Source: Burkholderia ubonensis subsp. mesacidophila
Lineage (GTDB): Bacteria; Pseudomonadota; Gammaproteobacteria; Burkholderiales; Burkholderiaceae
DNA: 64,000 bases
Reading direction: 5' to 3'
Assembly (NCBI RefSeq): GCF_002097715.1
Contig: NZ_CP020737.1
Coordinates: 186,001-250,000, forward strand
A program made the translations under genes and the position numbers. A model generated the notes under the pieces. That model did no database searches, had not been told where the DNA came from, and worked only from the letters and a program-made list of their open reading frames with translations. Of this stretch, positions 36,058-44,629 are shown one piece after another; position 1 is the first letter of the stretch, and each line of letters begins with the position of its first letter.

Positions 36058-38543
36058 ACGATATCCACGACACGCTGCAGGCGGCGCTCGCGCACCATCA
36101 GGCGGGGCGTCTCGCCGAAGCGAAGGCGCTGTACGACGCGATCCTCACCGCACAGCCGGGCCAGCCGGACGCGCTGCATTTCCTCGGGCTGCTCGCATGC
36201 CAGCTCAAGCAGTACGACGCGGGGCTCGCGCTGATGCAGCAATCGCTCGTCGAGCGGCCGGACGCGTCGTACTTCAACAACCTCGGCAACATGCTGCGCG
36301 AATGCGGGCGGCTCGACGACGCGATCGCCCACTATCGCCGCGCGGTGGCGCTGCGGCCGGACTATCCGGAAGCGCACAACAACCTCGGCAACGCGCTGCG
36401 CGATGCGCGCGACCCGGCGGCCGCGATGACGAGCTGCGCGCGCGCGATCGAGCTGCGTCCCGGCTATGCGGAGGCGTACAACAACCTCGGCAACGCGCTG
36501 CAGGACCTGGGCGAGCACGATGCGGCGGCCGCGAGCTACGGCAAGGCGGTCGCGCATCACCCGCAGTACGCGGAGGCGTACAGCAATCTCGGCAACGTGC
36601 TGCGCGCGCAGGACAAGCTCGATGCGGCGGCCGACGCCTATCGCCGCGCGCTCGCGTTGCAGCCCGGGCTCCGCGTCGCGCACCAGGGGCTGAGCGCGAC
36701 GCTGATCGCAGCCGGCGATCCGCACGGCGCGGTCGAGCATGCGCGTGCGGGGCTCGATCCGCACGACGCGGACGCGCACTACGTGCTCGGCAAATTGCTG
36801 CGCGGCATGAACGATTTCGACAACGCGGGCAAACTGTTCGAGCAGGCGGTCGCGATCGACCCGGCGCATGCGCCGGCGTGGGCCCGGCTCGGCGAACTGC
36901 GCGGCCAGCAGGGCGAACACGAGCAGTCGGTGCAGCTGTGCCGGCGCGCGATCGAGCTCGATCCCGAGCTGGCCGACGCGTACAACTTCCTCGGCCTCGC
37001 GTATCACAACCTCGACCGGATGGCCGCCGCGGAGCTGAGCCACCGGCACGCGATCGACCTGAACCCCGACGATGCCGACGCGCATCACAACCTCGCCGCC
37101 GCGCTGTTCCGGCTCGACAAGCTCGACGACGCGATGAAGCATTCCGAGATCGCTCGGGAACTCGGCGTCGATCCCGTGAAGATCCAGCTGACGCTCGGCG
37201 ACATCCGGTGGGCGAAACGCGATTTTGCCGGCGCGGTGGACGCGTTCCGCGCGGCAATCGACCATGACCCGTATCGCGCGTACGCGCGGCTGATGTTCAA
37301 CATGTCGAGCTCGCCTGCGTTCACGCCCGACGAGTGGGTCGCGGAAGCGCGCCGCTACGGTGCGTATCTCGCGCGCGACGCGGTCCCGTTCGAGCACGAC
37401 CGCGCAGCGCGCGTCGCGCAGGCGCAAGGGCGGCCGCTGCGCGTCGGCTTCGTGTCGGGCGACCTGCGCCAGCACCCGGTCGGCATCTTCCTGGAAAGCG
37501 TGCTTGCGCGGCTTGACCGGTCGCGCATCGAGCCGCATGCGTACGTGACCTTCGTCGTCGAGGACGACGTGACGGCGCGCCTCAAGCCCGGCTTCGCGAG
37601 CTGGACGAAGCTCACCTGCATGAGCCGCGAGCAGGCCGCGCAGATGATCCACGACGACGGCATCGACATCCTGATCGACATGGCCGGCCACACCAACTGG
37701 AGCGGCGTGCCGATCTTCGGGCACAAGCCCGCGCCGGTGCAGGCGAGCTGGCTCGGTTTCTTCGCGACGACTGGCTGCGGCGCGATCGACTATTTCATCG
37801 GCGATGCGCATACGTTGCCGGCCGACGAGGCGCACCACTTCGTCGAGAAGCCGTGGCGGCTGCCGGACAGCTACCTGTGCTTCACGCCGCCGCCGTATGA
37901 CGTCGCGGTCGGCCCGCTGCCGATGGCCACCAACGGCGGCGTCACGTTCGGCTGCTTCGGCAAGCTGACCAAGGTCAGCGACGACGTCGTCGCGCTGTGG
38001 TCGCGCATCCTGCATGCGCTGCCGGACGCGCGCCTGATGCTGAAGGCGTTCGAGTTCGGCACCGGCGACCTGAACCAGGCGACGCTCGAGCGCTTCGCCC
38101 GGCATGGCATCGGCGCGGACCGGCTGATCCTCGAGGGCGGCTCGCCGCGCGCGGAATACTTCGGCGCGTACAACCGCATCGACATCGCGCTCAGCCCGTT
38201 CCCGTACCCGGGCGGCACGACCACCGCCGAAGCGCTGTGGATGGGCGTGCCGGTGATCGGGATGAAGGGCGGCCGGTTCGTCACGCACATCTGCGAAAGC
38301 CTGCTGCACGCGGCGGGCATGGGCGACTGGATCGCGGACGACGAAGCGGCGTACCTCGCGAAGGCGGTCGCGTTCGCGCGCGACCGCGACCGGCTGGCGA
38401 CGTTGCGGGCGACCCTGCGCGAGCGCACGCTGGCGTCGCCGCTGTGCGATGCGACGCGCTTTGCGCGCAACCTCGAGAATGCGCTGCACGGCATGTGGAA
38501 CGTCTACGCGACGGGTGATGCATCCACCGGGGACGCGCGATGA
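36054..38543 (+). CDS. TPR / SPINDLY-OGT (GT41) transferase 3
   Basis: An 829-residue protein. Residues 8-205 are almost identical to transferase 2. The middle TPR section (about 206-420) is different, and the GT41 part from about residue 464 is similar but clearly diverged ([54 protein letters not shown]). The ATG at 36054 overlaps the stop of the previous gene (ATGA). The shared N-terminal TPRs should bind the same partner, while the differing catalytic parts may use different donors or sites. Confidence 0.87.
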   Translation: MNDIHDTLQAALAHHQAGRLAEAKALYDAILTAQPGQPDALHFLGLLACQLKQYDAGLALMQQSLVERPDASYFNNLGNMLRECGRLDDAIAHYRRAVALRPDYPEAHNNLGNALRDARDPAAAMTSCARAIELRPGYAEAYNNLGNALQDLGEHDAAAASYGKAVAHHPQYAEAYSNLGNVLRAQDKLDAAADAYRRALALQPGLRVAHQGLSATLIAAGDPHGAVEHARAGLDPHDADAHYVLGKLLRGMNDFDNAGKLFEQAVAIDPAHAPAWARLGELRGQQGEHEQSVQLCRRAIELDPELADAYNFLGLAYHNLDRMAAAELSHRHAIDLNPDDADAHHNLAAALFRLDKLDDAMKHSEIARELGVDPVKIQLTLGDIRWAKRDFAGAVDAFRAAIDHDPYRAYARLMFNMSSSPAFTPDEWVAEARRYGAYLARDAVPFEHDRAARVAQAQGRPLRVGFVSGDLRQHPVGIFLESVLARLDRSRIEPHAYVTFVVEDDVTARLKPGFASWTKLTCMSREQAAQMIHDDGIDILIDMAGHTNWSGVPIFGHKPAPVQASWLGFFATTGCGAIDYFIGDAHTLPADEAHHFVEKPWRLPDSYLCFTPPPYDVAVGPLPMATNGGVTFGCFGKLTKVSDDVVALWSRILHALPDARLMLKAFEFGTGDLNQATLERFARHGIGADRLILEGGSPRAEYFGAYNRIDIALSPFPYPGGTTTAEALWMGVPVIGMKGGRFVTHICESLLHAAGMGDWIADDEAAYLAKAVAFARDRDRLATLRATLRERTLASPLCDATRFARNLENALHGMWNVYATGDASTGDAR
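36076..36672 (+). repeat. Near-identical ~600-bp direct repeat, copy B
   Basis: Second copy of the repeat at 33581-34177, lying at the same place in transferase 3. Recombination between the copies would delete or fuse one transferase gene. Confidence 0.9.
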
Positions 38544-40807
38544 GCGAAATCGCCCGGCAACTGGACGCGGCGCTCGCGCATCATCAGGCCGGCCGCCTGG
38601 CCGACGCGCACGTGTTGTACGAAGCGATTCGCCGCAGCGAGCCCGACCAGCCCGACGCGACGCATTTCCTCGGCCTGCTTGCCTGCCAGATCGGCCAGTT
38701 TCCCGCCGGCATCGCATTGATGGAGCGGTCGATCGCGCTGCGCGCCGACCCGGTCTACCTGAACAATTTCGGCAACATGTTGCGCGCGCACGGCCGGCTC
38801 GACGACGCAATCGCGGCCTACCGGCGCGCGGTCGCGCTGAAGCCCGACTACGCGGAGGCGCACAGCAACCTCGGCAATGCGCTGCGCGACGCGGGCGATC
38901 CGGACGCCGCGATGCTGAGCTGCGCGCAGGCGCTCGCGTTGCGCCCCGATTACGCGCAGGCGTTCAACAACCTCGGCAACGCGCTGCGCGACAAGGACGA
39001 GCTCGACGCCGCCGCGCGCGCCTACGACAAGGCAATCGCGCTCGAGCCCGCCTACGCGGACGCGCACTACAACCGCGGCAACGTGTTTCGCGCGCAGGGC
39101 CGGCTCGACGACGCGGTGCGCTGCTACCGGCGCGCGGTCGAACTGCAGCCGGACCTGTACCTGGCGCATCACAGCCTCGGGAGCCTGCTGTTCGAGCGCG
39201 ACGAGCTCGAGCCCGCGATCGAGAGCCTGACGCGCGCGTCGCAGGGCGGCAGCGCCGACGCCCTTTTCGGCCTGGCCGCCGCCTTCGACCGCGCGGGCGA
39301 TCTCGACGGCGCCGCGGCGAGCCTGCGGCGCGCGATCGCCTCGGCGCCCGAGCGTGCCGAGCTTCATCACAATCTGGCGCAGGTGCTGGTGCGGCAGGGC
39401 AAGCGGCCGGAGGCGCTCGAATGCTGCCGGATCGCGCTCGCGCTGCCGGGCCAGACCGCGCACATGCACGCGGTGTCCGCGGAAATTCTCTGCACGCTGT
39501 GGCACTTCGAGGCCGGGCTCGCGAGCTACGATCGCGCGCTCGAGCTCGATCCGTCCTATGCCGGCGCGCACTCGGGCCGCCTGTTCTACCAGGCCAGCAT
39601 CGAGCGCTGCCCGCCCGCGCAACTGGTCGACCATGCGATGCAATTCGGCGCGCGGATGGCGGAACGGGCGTCGCCGCGGCGGCACGCGCCGCGCGCGGCC
39701 GGCGGGCGGACGCTGCGCGTCGGCTTCGTGTCCGGCGACCTGCGCTCGCATCCGGTCACGGTGTTCCTGCTGGGCGTGGCGGCGGCGCTGGATCCGTCGA
39801 AGGTCGTGCTCGCCGCGTACGCGACACAGTCGCGCGAGGACGCCACGACGGCCGCGCTGAAGCGGCACTGCGCGATCTGGCGCGACATCACCGCGCTCGA
39901 CGACGAGGCCGCGGCGGACCTGATCGCGCGCGACGGCATCGACATCCTGATCGACCTGAGTGGCCACACGTCGCTGAACCGCCTGCCGCTGTTCGCGTGG
40001 AAGCCCGCGCCGGTGCAGGCGACCTGGCTCGGCTATTTCGCGACGACCGGCATCGCCGAGATCGACTACATCATCGGCGACCGTCACGTGCTGCCGGCCG
40101 GCGAGGAGACGCACTTCGTCGAGCGGCCGTGGCGGCTGCCGGACAGCTATCTGTGCTTCACGCCGCCGCAGCAGCAGCTTGCCGTCGCACCGCTGCCGGC
40201 CGCCGGCAACGGGATCGTGACGTTCGGCAGCCTCAACAACGCGAACAAGCTCGGCGACGCGGTGATCGCGCTGTGGGCCCGCGTGCTGCATGCGGTGCCG
40301 GGGTCGCGCCTGCTGCTCAAATCGCCGCAGCTCGACGAAGAGGCGCTGCGCGTGAGCCTGGCCGCACGGTTCGCCGCGCACGGCATCGCCGCGGAGCGCC
40401 TGCCGATGCGCGGCGGCTCGGCGCGGCTCGCGCACCTGAGCGCGTTCAACGACATCGATATCGCGCTCGACCCGTTCCCGTATCCGGGCGGCACGACGAG
40501 CCTGGAAGGACTGTGGATGGGCGTGCCGCTGGTCACGCGGCGCGGCGAGCGGTTCCTGTCGCACATCGGCGAGAGCATCATGCATACGCTCGACATGCCG
40601 GAATGGATTGCGCAGGACGACGACGACTATGTCGCGAAGGCGGCCGCGTTCGCGAGCGACCTGCCGCGGCTCGCGGCGGTGCGCGCGGGGCTGCGCGAGC
40701 GCCTGCTGCGCTCGCCGCTGTGCGATGCGGCGCGCTTTGCGCGTCATCTGGAAACGGCGTTTGCGCAGATGGTCGACGCGGCCGTTGAGCAGGCGGGGCG
40801 GGAGTAG
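38540..40807 (+). CDS. TPR / SPINDLY-OGT (GT41) transferase 4
   Basis: A 755-residue protein with about nine TPR units (residues 1-340) and a GT41 region from about residue 390 ([57 protein letters not shown]). The catalytic signature differs from the other three (HPVT instead of HPVG; DPFPYPGG instead of SPFPYPGG), so it may use a different donor. The ATG overlaps the previous stop (ATGA). It is the last gene of the operon and converges on fliT. Confidence 0.87.
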   Translation: MSEIARQLDAALAHHQAGRLADAHVLYEAIRRSEPDQPDATHFLGLLACQIGQFPAGIALMERSIALRADPVYLNNFGNMLRAHGRLDDAIAAYRRAVALKPDYAEAHSNLGNALRDAGDPDAAMLSCAQALALRPDYAQAFNNLGNALRDKDELDAAARAYDKAIALEPAYADAHYNRGNVFRAQGRLDDAVRCYRRAVELQPDLYLAHHSLGSLLFERDELEPAIESLTRASQGGSADALFGLAAAFDRAGDLDGAAASLRRAIASAPERAELHHNLAQVLVRQGKRPEALECCRIALALPGQTAHMHAVSAEILCTLWHFEAGLASYDRALELDPSYAGAHSGRLFYQASIERCPPAQLVDHAMQFGARMAERASPRRHAPRAAGGRTLRVGFVSGDLRSHPVTVFLLGVAAALDPSKVVLAAYATQSREDATTAALKRHCAIWRDITALDDEAAADLIARDGIDILIDLSGHTSLNRLPLFAWKPAPVQATWLGYFATTGIAEIDYIIGDRHVLPAGEETHFVERPWRLPDSYLCFTPPQQQLAVAPLPAAGNGIVTFGSLNNANKLGDAVIALWARVLHAVPGSRLLLKSPQLDEEALRVSLAARFAAHGIAAERLPMRGGSARLAHLSAFNDIDIALDPFPYPGGTTSLEGLWMGVPLVTRRGERFLSHIGESIMHTLDMPEWIAQDDDDYVAKAAAFASDLPRLAAVRAGLRERLLRSPLCDAARFARHLETAFAQMVDAAVEQAGRE

Positions 40808-40853
40808 GCGGCGTCAGCGCCGCCCGTGCGTCGACGACTTCTCGCGATCAGCC

Positions 40854-40879
40854 AAAAAAAAAGCCGCATTGAAGCGGCT
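40854..40879 (-). terminator. Rho-independent terminator of the fliD-fliT unit
   Basis: On the minus strand AGCCGCTTCAATGCGGCT forms a hairpin followed by a run of nine T (A-run at 40854-40862 on the plus strand). It ends transcription coming from fliT and lies between the convergent operons. Confidence 0.8.
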
Positions 40880-40959
40880 CGACGGTACGGCGACAACGGT
40901 CCGCTCGACTGGCGGCGTCTTGTGGTTCGAAAGTCGCGGCGCACGAGGCGCCCGGCCGG

Positions 40960-41256
40960 TCACAGCATGCCGGTCGTCTGGTACAGGCTCGCGGCCTTGA
41001 TCCGGTCGCGGGACTGCGCAAATTCCACGCTCAGACGGTTCCGGTCCGCATGGGCCTGCTCCGTGATCGACGCGTCGATCGCCATGATCTGCCTGAGCAG
41101 GTCCAGCGCGTCCGGCGTCTGGTCACTGGACAGGCCCATCAGCAGCGGCGAGCGCTCGTCGGCGAGGGTGGCGACGCGAACCCAGTCGCGCGCGTCGGTC
41201 GCCGACTGCATGGCGCGGGTCAGGTCGAGGGCGCGGGACAGGGTGTCGGTCGTCAT
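40960..41256 (-). CDS. fliT: FliT-like flagellar chaperone
   Basis: A 98-residue all-helical protein following fliD, with a pattern of a small four-helix flagellar chaperone (LTRAMQSATDARDWVRVATLADERSPLL). By homology it binds FliD before export and can restrain FlhDC. Assignment rests mainly on size, helix content and position after fliD, since FliT proteins are poorly conserved. Confidence 0.75.
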   Translation of the reverse strand: MTTDTLSRALDLTRAMQSATDARDWVRVATLADERSPLLMGLSSDQTPDALDLLRQIMAIDASITEQAHADRNRLSVEFAQSRDRIKAASLYQTTGML

Positions 41257-41289
41257 GGTCAGGCTCCGTCGGTGCGGTGCAGCGGGCGC

Positions 41290-42714
41290 TTACTTGTTGT
41301 TGGCGAGCGCGCCGGCGCTGTTCTGGCCGCCGAACAGCTGGGTCAGGTACTTCGTGTTGTTCGCCATCGTCGCCATCAGCGTGTTCAGCGCGGTGAACTG
41401 CGCATTGTACTGATTCGTCAGCTGGGACGCGTAGGTCGACAGCCGGGTCTGCTGACTCGTCAGGTTCGCCACGTCCGCGTTGATCGCCTTGGTGCGCTGG
41501 TCGATCAGGCCGTTCGTCTGCGTGTAGCCGGTGATCAGCGAATTGAGCGTCTGGCCGATGCCGTTGGTCGTGTTGAAGATCGACGACACCGCCGAGCTGT
41601 TCGACGTGAGGGCAGTGGTCAGGGCGGCGGTGTCGACCTTCAACGAACCGTCGGCGTTCAGGTTGATGCCGATGGAGGCGAGCGAATAGGTCTTGCCGCC
41701 CGTCGTGACGCCGCTGCTGAGCGCCGTCGCGAGCGTGTTCTGGATCGAGGTCAGCATCGAGTCGCCGAGCAGCGGGCCGGCGTTCGACGTCGTCGGATCG
41801 TAGGACGACAGCTGTTTCGCGGTGGTCACGAAGTTGCTGTACGCGGTCGCGAAATTGTTGACCGCGGTCGTCATCGCGGACGTGTCCTGCGACAGCGTGA
41901 TCGTCTGCGGCGTGTTGAGCGCGAGCGTGCCCGGCGCCAGGGTCAGCGTGACGCCCGTCAGCGCGCCCGATACGCTGTTCGACGCGCTCGTGACCGGCGT
42001 GCCGTCGATCGTCAGCTTCGCGTCGGCGGCCGGCGTGGTCGTCCCGTAGCCCGACGTCAGTTTCGAATTGACGCCCGTGCCCGTGATCGCGATGGTATTG
42101 GCTGCGCCGGTCTGGTTCGATTGCAGCACGAGGTGCTGGCCGTCCGAGCCCGTGACGACCGACGCGGTGACGCCGGAATTGCCCGATGCGGAGTTGATCG
42201 ACGTGGCGATGTCGGACAGCGCCGCGCCGGCCGACACGTTGACGTTGAACGCGGGGTTGCTGCCGTACGTGATGCTCAGCGAGCCGGCCGAGATCGTATC
42301 CGACGACGTGACGCCGGCCGACGTCAGCTTGTTGGCGGTCGCGAACTGCGAGACGTTGACCTGGTACGAGCCCGCCACGGCGCCGGCGCCGCTCTTGATC
42401 GTCGTCGTGATGCCGGTGCCGCTCGCCGTCGCTGCGAGGCTGCTGAGCGTGCTGCCGTTCGACAGGCCGGTGATCGCGGTTTGAATCGCGGACAGGGCGG
42501 ACTTCAGCTGGCCGATCGCAGTCAGTTGGGTGTTGTCGGCGGTCAGCTTGCCATTGAGGATGGCCGCCTGTCCTGCCGTCTTCGACTGAACCAGCGTCGA
42601 CACGAGCGAATTGACGTCGAGCGTCGAATTGGTCGAGCCACTGATGAGCGATTGCCCGGCCTGGGCCAGGATGCTGCTGATATCCGCGCTGCTGACGGGG
42701 GTGGTGGTGGTCAT
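41290..42714 (-). CDS. fliD: Flagellar filament cap protein FliD
   Basis: A 474-residue FliD/HAP2. The N-terminal part has SLISGSTNSTLDVNSLVSTL and the coiled D0 region, the middle has INSASGNSGVTASVVTG (flagellin hook IN motif), and the C-terminus ends in a coiled region (IDQRTKAINADVANLTSQQ). It forms the pentamer cap under which flagellin folds. It is next to fliC in the same direction, with several hairpins between them. Confidence 0.96.
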   Translation of the reverse strand: MTTTTPVSSADISSILAQAGQSLISGSTNSTLDVNSLVSTLVQSKTAGQAAILNGKLTADNTQLTAIGQLKSALSAIQTAITGLSNGSTLSSLAATASGTGITTTIKSGAGAVAGSYQVNVSQFATANKLTSAGVTSSDTISAGSLSITYGSNPAFNVNVSAGAALSDIATSINSASGNSGVTASVVTGSDGQHLVLQSNQTGAANTIAITGTGVNSKLTSGYGTTTPAADAKLTIDGTPVTSASNSVSGALTGVTLTLAPGTLALNTPQTITLSQDTSAMTTAVNNFATAYSNFVTTAKQLSSYDPTTSNAGPLLGDSMLTSIQNTLATALSSGVTTGGKTYSLASIGINLNADGSLKVDTAALTTALTSNSSAVSSIFNTTNGIGQTLNSLITGYTQTNGLIDQRTKAINADVANLTSQQTRLSTYASQLTNQYNAQFTALNTLMATMANNTKYLTQLFGGQNSAGALANNK

Positions 42715-42782
42715 GCCGTTGCTCCGGTCGTCCGCGCAATCAACGCGCGCGATGCGGCGGGTGGCCGCGGTTCAATGCAAAG

Positions 42783-42800
42783 AGGGAGGCGGGCCTCCCT
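42783..42800 (-). terminator. Hairpin with short U-tract between fliC and fliD
   Basis: AGGGAGG, CCCG, CCTCCCT on the minus strand, followed by CTTTGC. It may act as a weak terminator or processing site for fliC mRNA, about 70 bases before fliD. Confidence 0.4.
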
Positions 42801-42825
42801 GGAGAATTCGTTTCGGGGCTGTTCC

Positions 42826-42860
42826 GGCGGCGTCGCGATGCGTCGCATGGCGACGCCGCC
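42826..42860. repeat. 35-base inverted repeat between fliC and fliD
   Basis: Arms GGCGGCGTCGC (42826-42836) and GCGACGCCGCC (42850-42860) are perfect. Inside, ATGCG and CGCAT continue the dyad around a single base, with one unpaired G on each side. It would form a very stable mRNA hairpin downstream of fliC. Confidence 0.7.
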
Positions 42861-42874
42861 GAGCCCGGAGGCGG

Positions 42875-42891
42875 GCGGGCGAACCGCCCGC
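42875..42891. repeat. Short hairpin just after fliC
   Basis: GCGGGCG, AAC (minus GTT), CGCCCGC: perfect 7-base arms beginning 17 bases after the fliC stop. There is no U-tract, so it may protect the 3' end of fliC mRNA rather than terminate. Confidence 0.5.
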
Positions 42892-42907
42892 CGCGCGTGC
42901 TTCTCGA

Positions 42908-43726
42908 TTAGCCGAGGAGCTTCAGGACTTGCTGCGGCATCGAGTTCGCTTGCGCCAGAACCGAGATGCCTGCTTGCTGCAGCACTTGCGCCTTGCTCAG
43001 GTTCGCCGTTTCCGTCGCGAAGTCCGCGTCGGTGATCTGCGAGCGAGCAGCGCTCATGTTGGTTGCCTGGGTTTGCGTCGTCGAGATGGCAGCCGAGAAC
43101 GTGTTCTGTGCTGCACCCAGCTGTGCCTGGAACGTGTTGACTTGCTTCAGTGCCGCGTCGATCGACGTGAGTGCCGACTGTGCTGCCGTCTGGTCGCTGA
43201 CGCTCAGGGTGTTGACGTTCATGCCCGAGCTGTTCCACACCGTTGCGCCGAAGTTGACGGCGACGGTCTGGTTCGCTGCCGCGCCGATCTGGAACGTGAC
43301 GTTGCCGGCAGCGCTCAGGATGGTCTGGCTGTTGAACGTCGTTTGCGTCGAGACACGGTCGATTTCGCCGAGACGCGTCGTCACTTCAGCCTGCAGGTTT
43401 GCGCGGGCGCCCGAATCCAGCGAGCCGTCGCCGGATTGTTGTGCCAGCACGCGGATACGCTGCAGGTTGTCGATCGTCGATTGCAGCGCGCCGTTGGCGG
43501 TCTGGATCATCGAGATGCCGTTGTTCGCGTTTGCCACGCCTTGCGTCAGCGCGTTGATCGCTGCCGTTTGCGACGTCGAGATCGCGAGGCCTGCCGCGTC
43601 GTCAGCTGCGGTGTTGATGCGCTTGCCCGACGACAGGCGGTTGATTGCCTGCGACAGCGCGTTTTGCGTGCCCGACAGGTTCGTCTGCGTCGACAGCGAC
43701 AGGATGTTGGTGTTGATGTTCAGCAT
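42908..43726 (-). CDS. fliC: Flagellin FliC (short form)
   Basis: A 272-residue flagellin. The N-terminal part (MLNINTNILSLSTQTNLSG, INRLSSGKRINTAADDAAGLAIS, then IQTANGALQSTIDNLQRIRVLAQQ) and the C-terminal part (ADFATETANLSKAQVLQQAGISVLAQANSMPQQVLKLL) are canonical. The variable middle is only about 100 residues, so D2/D3 domains are lacking. It is rich in Ser, Thr and Asn, offering sites for O-glycosylation by the neighbouring GT41 enzymes. The start at 43726 has GAGGAAG just upstream and a sigma-28 promoter about 90 bases further up. Confidence 0.97.
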   Translation of the reverse strand: MLNINTNILSLSTQTNLSGTQNALSQAINRLSSGKRINTAADDAAGLAISTSQTAAINALTQGVANANNGISMIQTANGALQSTIDNLQRIRVLAQQSGDGSLDSGARANLQAEVTTRLGEIDRVSTQTTFNSQTILSAAGNVTFQIGAAANQTVAVNFGATVWNSSGMNVNTLSVSDQTAAQSALTSIDAALKQVNTFQAQLGAAQNTFSAAISTTQTQATNMSAARSQITDADFATETANLSKAQVLQQAGISVLAQANSMPQQVLKLLG

Positions 43727-43817
43727 TTGCTTCCTCGTTTGGGAAAACGCCTGTGAGAGGCAGGTTTTCAATCTCGGCGTTGCGCTTATCGCGAGTAGCG
43801 CTGGCCGCCTTTCCTGG

Positions 43818-43845
43818 TTGACGGCGGCATCCGGAGAAAACTTTA
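43818..43845 (-). promoter_or_regulatory. Sigma-28 promoter of fliC
   Basis: On the minus strand TAAAGTTT (43838-43845) is followed after 12 bases by GCCGTCAA (43818-43825), close to the class III flagellar promoter TAAAGTTT-N11-GCCGATAA. It lies 92 bases upstream of the fliC start. Confidence 0.7.
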
Positions 43846-44269
43846 GAGGGTTGCTCAAGGAAATTCGGGACGGAAAGATCGAACGGCCCCGCTGACCTCG
43901 GCCAACACAAGGCCGGCGGGCGCGCCGGACGGTTCGGGCGACTGACCGTCAAGTCGCCCGTCCGGCCGCGGCCCCGGAGGGCCGTCGGCGGCGCTCGTGA
44001 AAAGGGTGGTTTTCTCTGTGATTCCCTGATATGATGGCGGGCTGAATTGAGATTTTCTGTCACGCCTGTGCCGGCTCGGCACGTTTGCTGGCAGTCAAAC
44101 GCGGCGCTGCACGCGGCTTGTGAAGCGTACTCGCGGTGCTTTCCGCCTCTCTTTTCCGGCCTCCGAGGCCGTATTTCCGCTCGTTTCGCCTGTTGTGGGA
44201 ACGCCCGGATGGCCGGTGCGTGGCGCTTGGCCGCTACGTTTTTGACCGTTTAAGCAATTTAGGAACGAC
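43846..44269. other. Intergenic region between fliC and rpsU
   Basis: About 420 bases without a convincing gene. It holds upstream sequence of fliC on the left and the rpsU leader on the right. TATGAT at 44030-44035 with TGGTTT 17 bases upstream may be the rpsU promoter. The rest shows nothing I recognise. Confidence 0.45.
44007..44035 (+). promoter_or_regulatory. Candidate sigma-70 promoter of rpsU
   Basis: TGGTTT (44007-44012), 17 bases, TATGAT (44030-44035). The -10 is good and the -35 is weak. It is 235 bases upstream of rpsU. Confidence 0.35.
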
Positions 44270-44482
44270 ATGACGACGATTCTTCTGAAAGAAAACGAGC
44301 CGTTCGAAGTGGCGATTCGCCGCTTTCGCCGCGCTATCGAAAAAAATGGCCTGATCGCTGAACTGCGCGAGCGCCAGTCCTACGAAAAGCCGACCGCAGT
44401 CCGCAAGCGCAAGAAGGCAGCTGCCGTCAAGCGCCTGCACAAGCGCCTGCGCAGCCAGATGCTGCCGAAGAAGCTCCACTAA
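44270..44482 (+). CDS. rpsU: 30S ribosomal protein bS21
   Basis: A 70-residue basic protein ([21 protein letters not shown], then [22 protein letters not shown]) that is bS21 over its full length. It binds near the anti-Shine-Dalgarno end of 16S rRNA and helps initiation. AGGA lies seven bases upstream of the ATG. A strong terminator follows. Confidence 0.98.
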   Translation: MTTILLKENEPFEVAIRRFRRAIEKNGLIAELRERQSYEKPTAVRKRKKAAAVKRLHKRLRSQMLPKKLH

Positions 44483-44500
44483 GAGCGTCTTACGGTTCGC

Positions 44501-44554
44501 CGCAAAACGGCGGAGCGTGCTTCGAAAGAAGCCGCTCCGCCGTTTTGCTTTTTG
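44501..44554 (+). terminator. Rho-independent terminator of rpsU
   Basis: Perfect 16-base arms GCAAAACGGCGGAGCG (44501-44516) and CGCTCCGCCGTTTTGC (44533-44548) are followed by TTTTT. It may also serve the convergent tag gene. Confidence 0.9.
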
Positions 44555-44629
44555 GGCAGCGCTCAGGCGCTCTGGCGGGCGCGAGCGGTGCGGGGCCCGG
44601 CACGCGGCCCGTCCGGGCCGCGCCCGCCG

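Noticed and set aside
33343..38810. Long minus-strand open frames opposite the GT41 genes
   Set aside because: Their repeats only mirror the TPR repeats on the true strand.
33559..40807. CRISPR-like or minisatellite array in the repeated region
   Set aside because: The periodic repeats are about 102 bases, in frame, and encode TPR units; there are no spacers.
44047..44253. Small open frame upstream of rpsU
   Set aside because: Cys/Arg-rich random-looking translation and no good ribosome site; better seen as rpsU leader.
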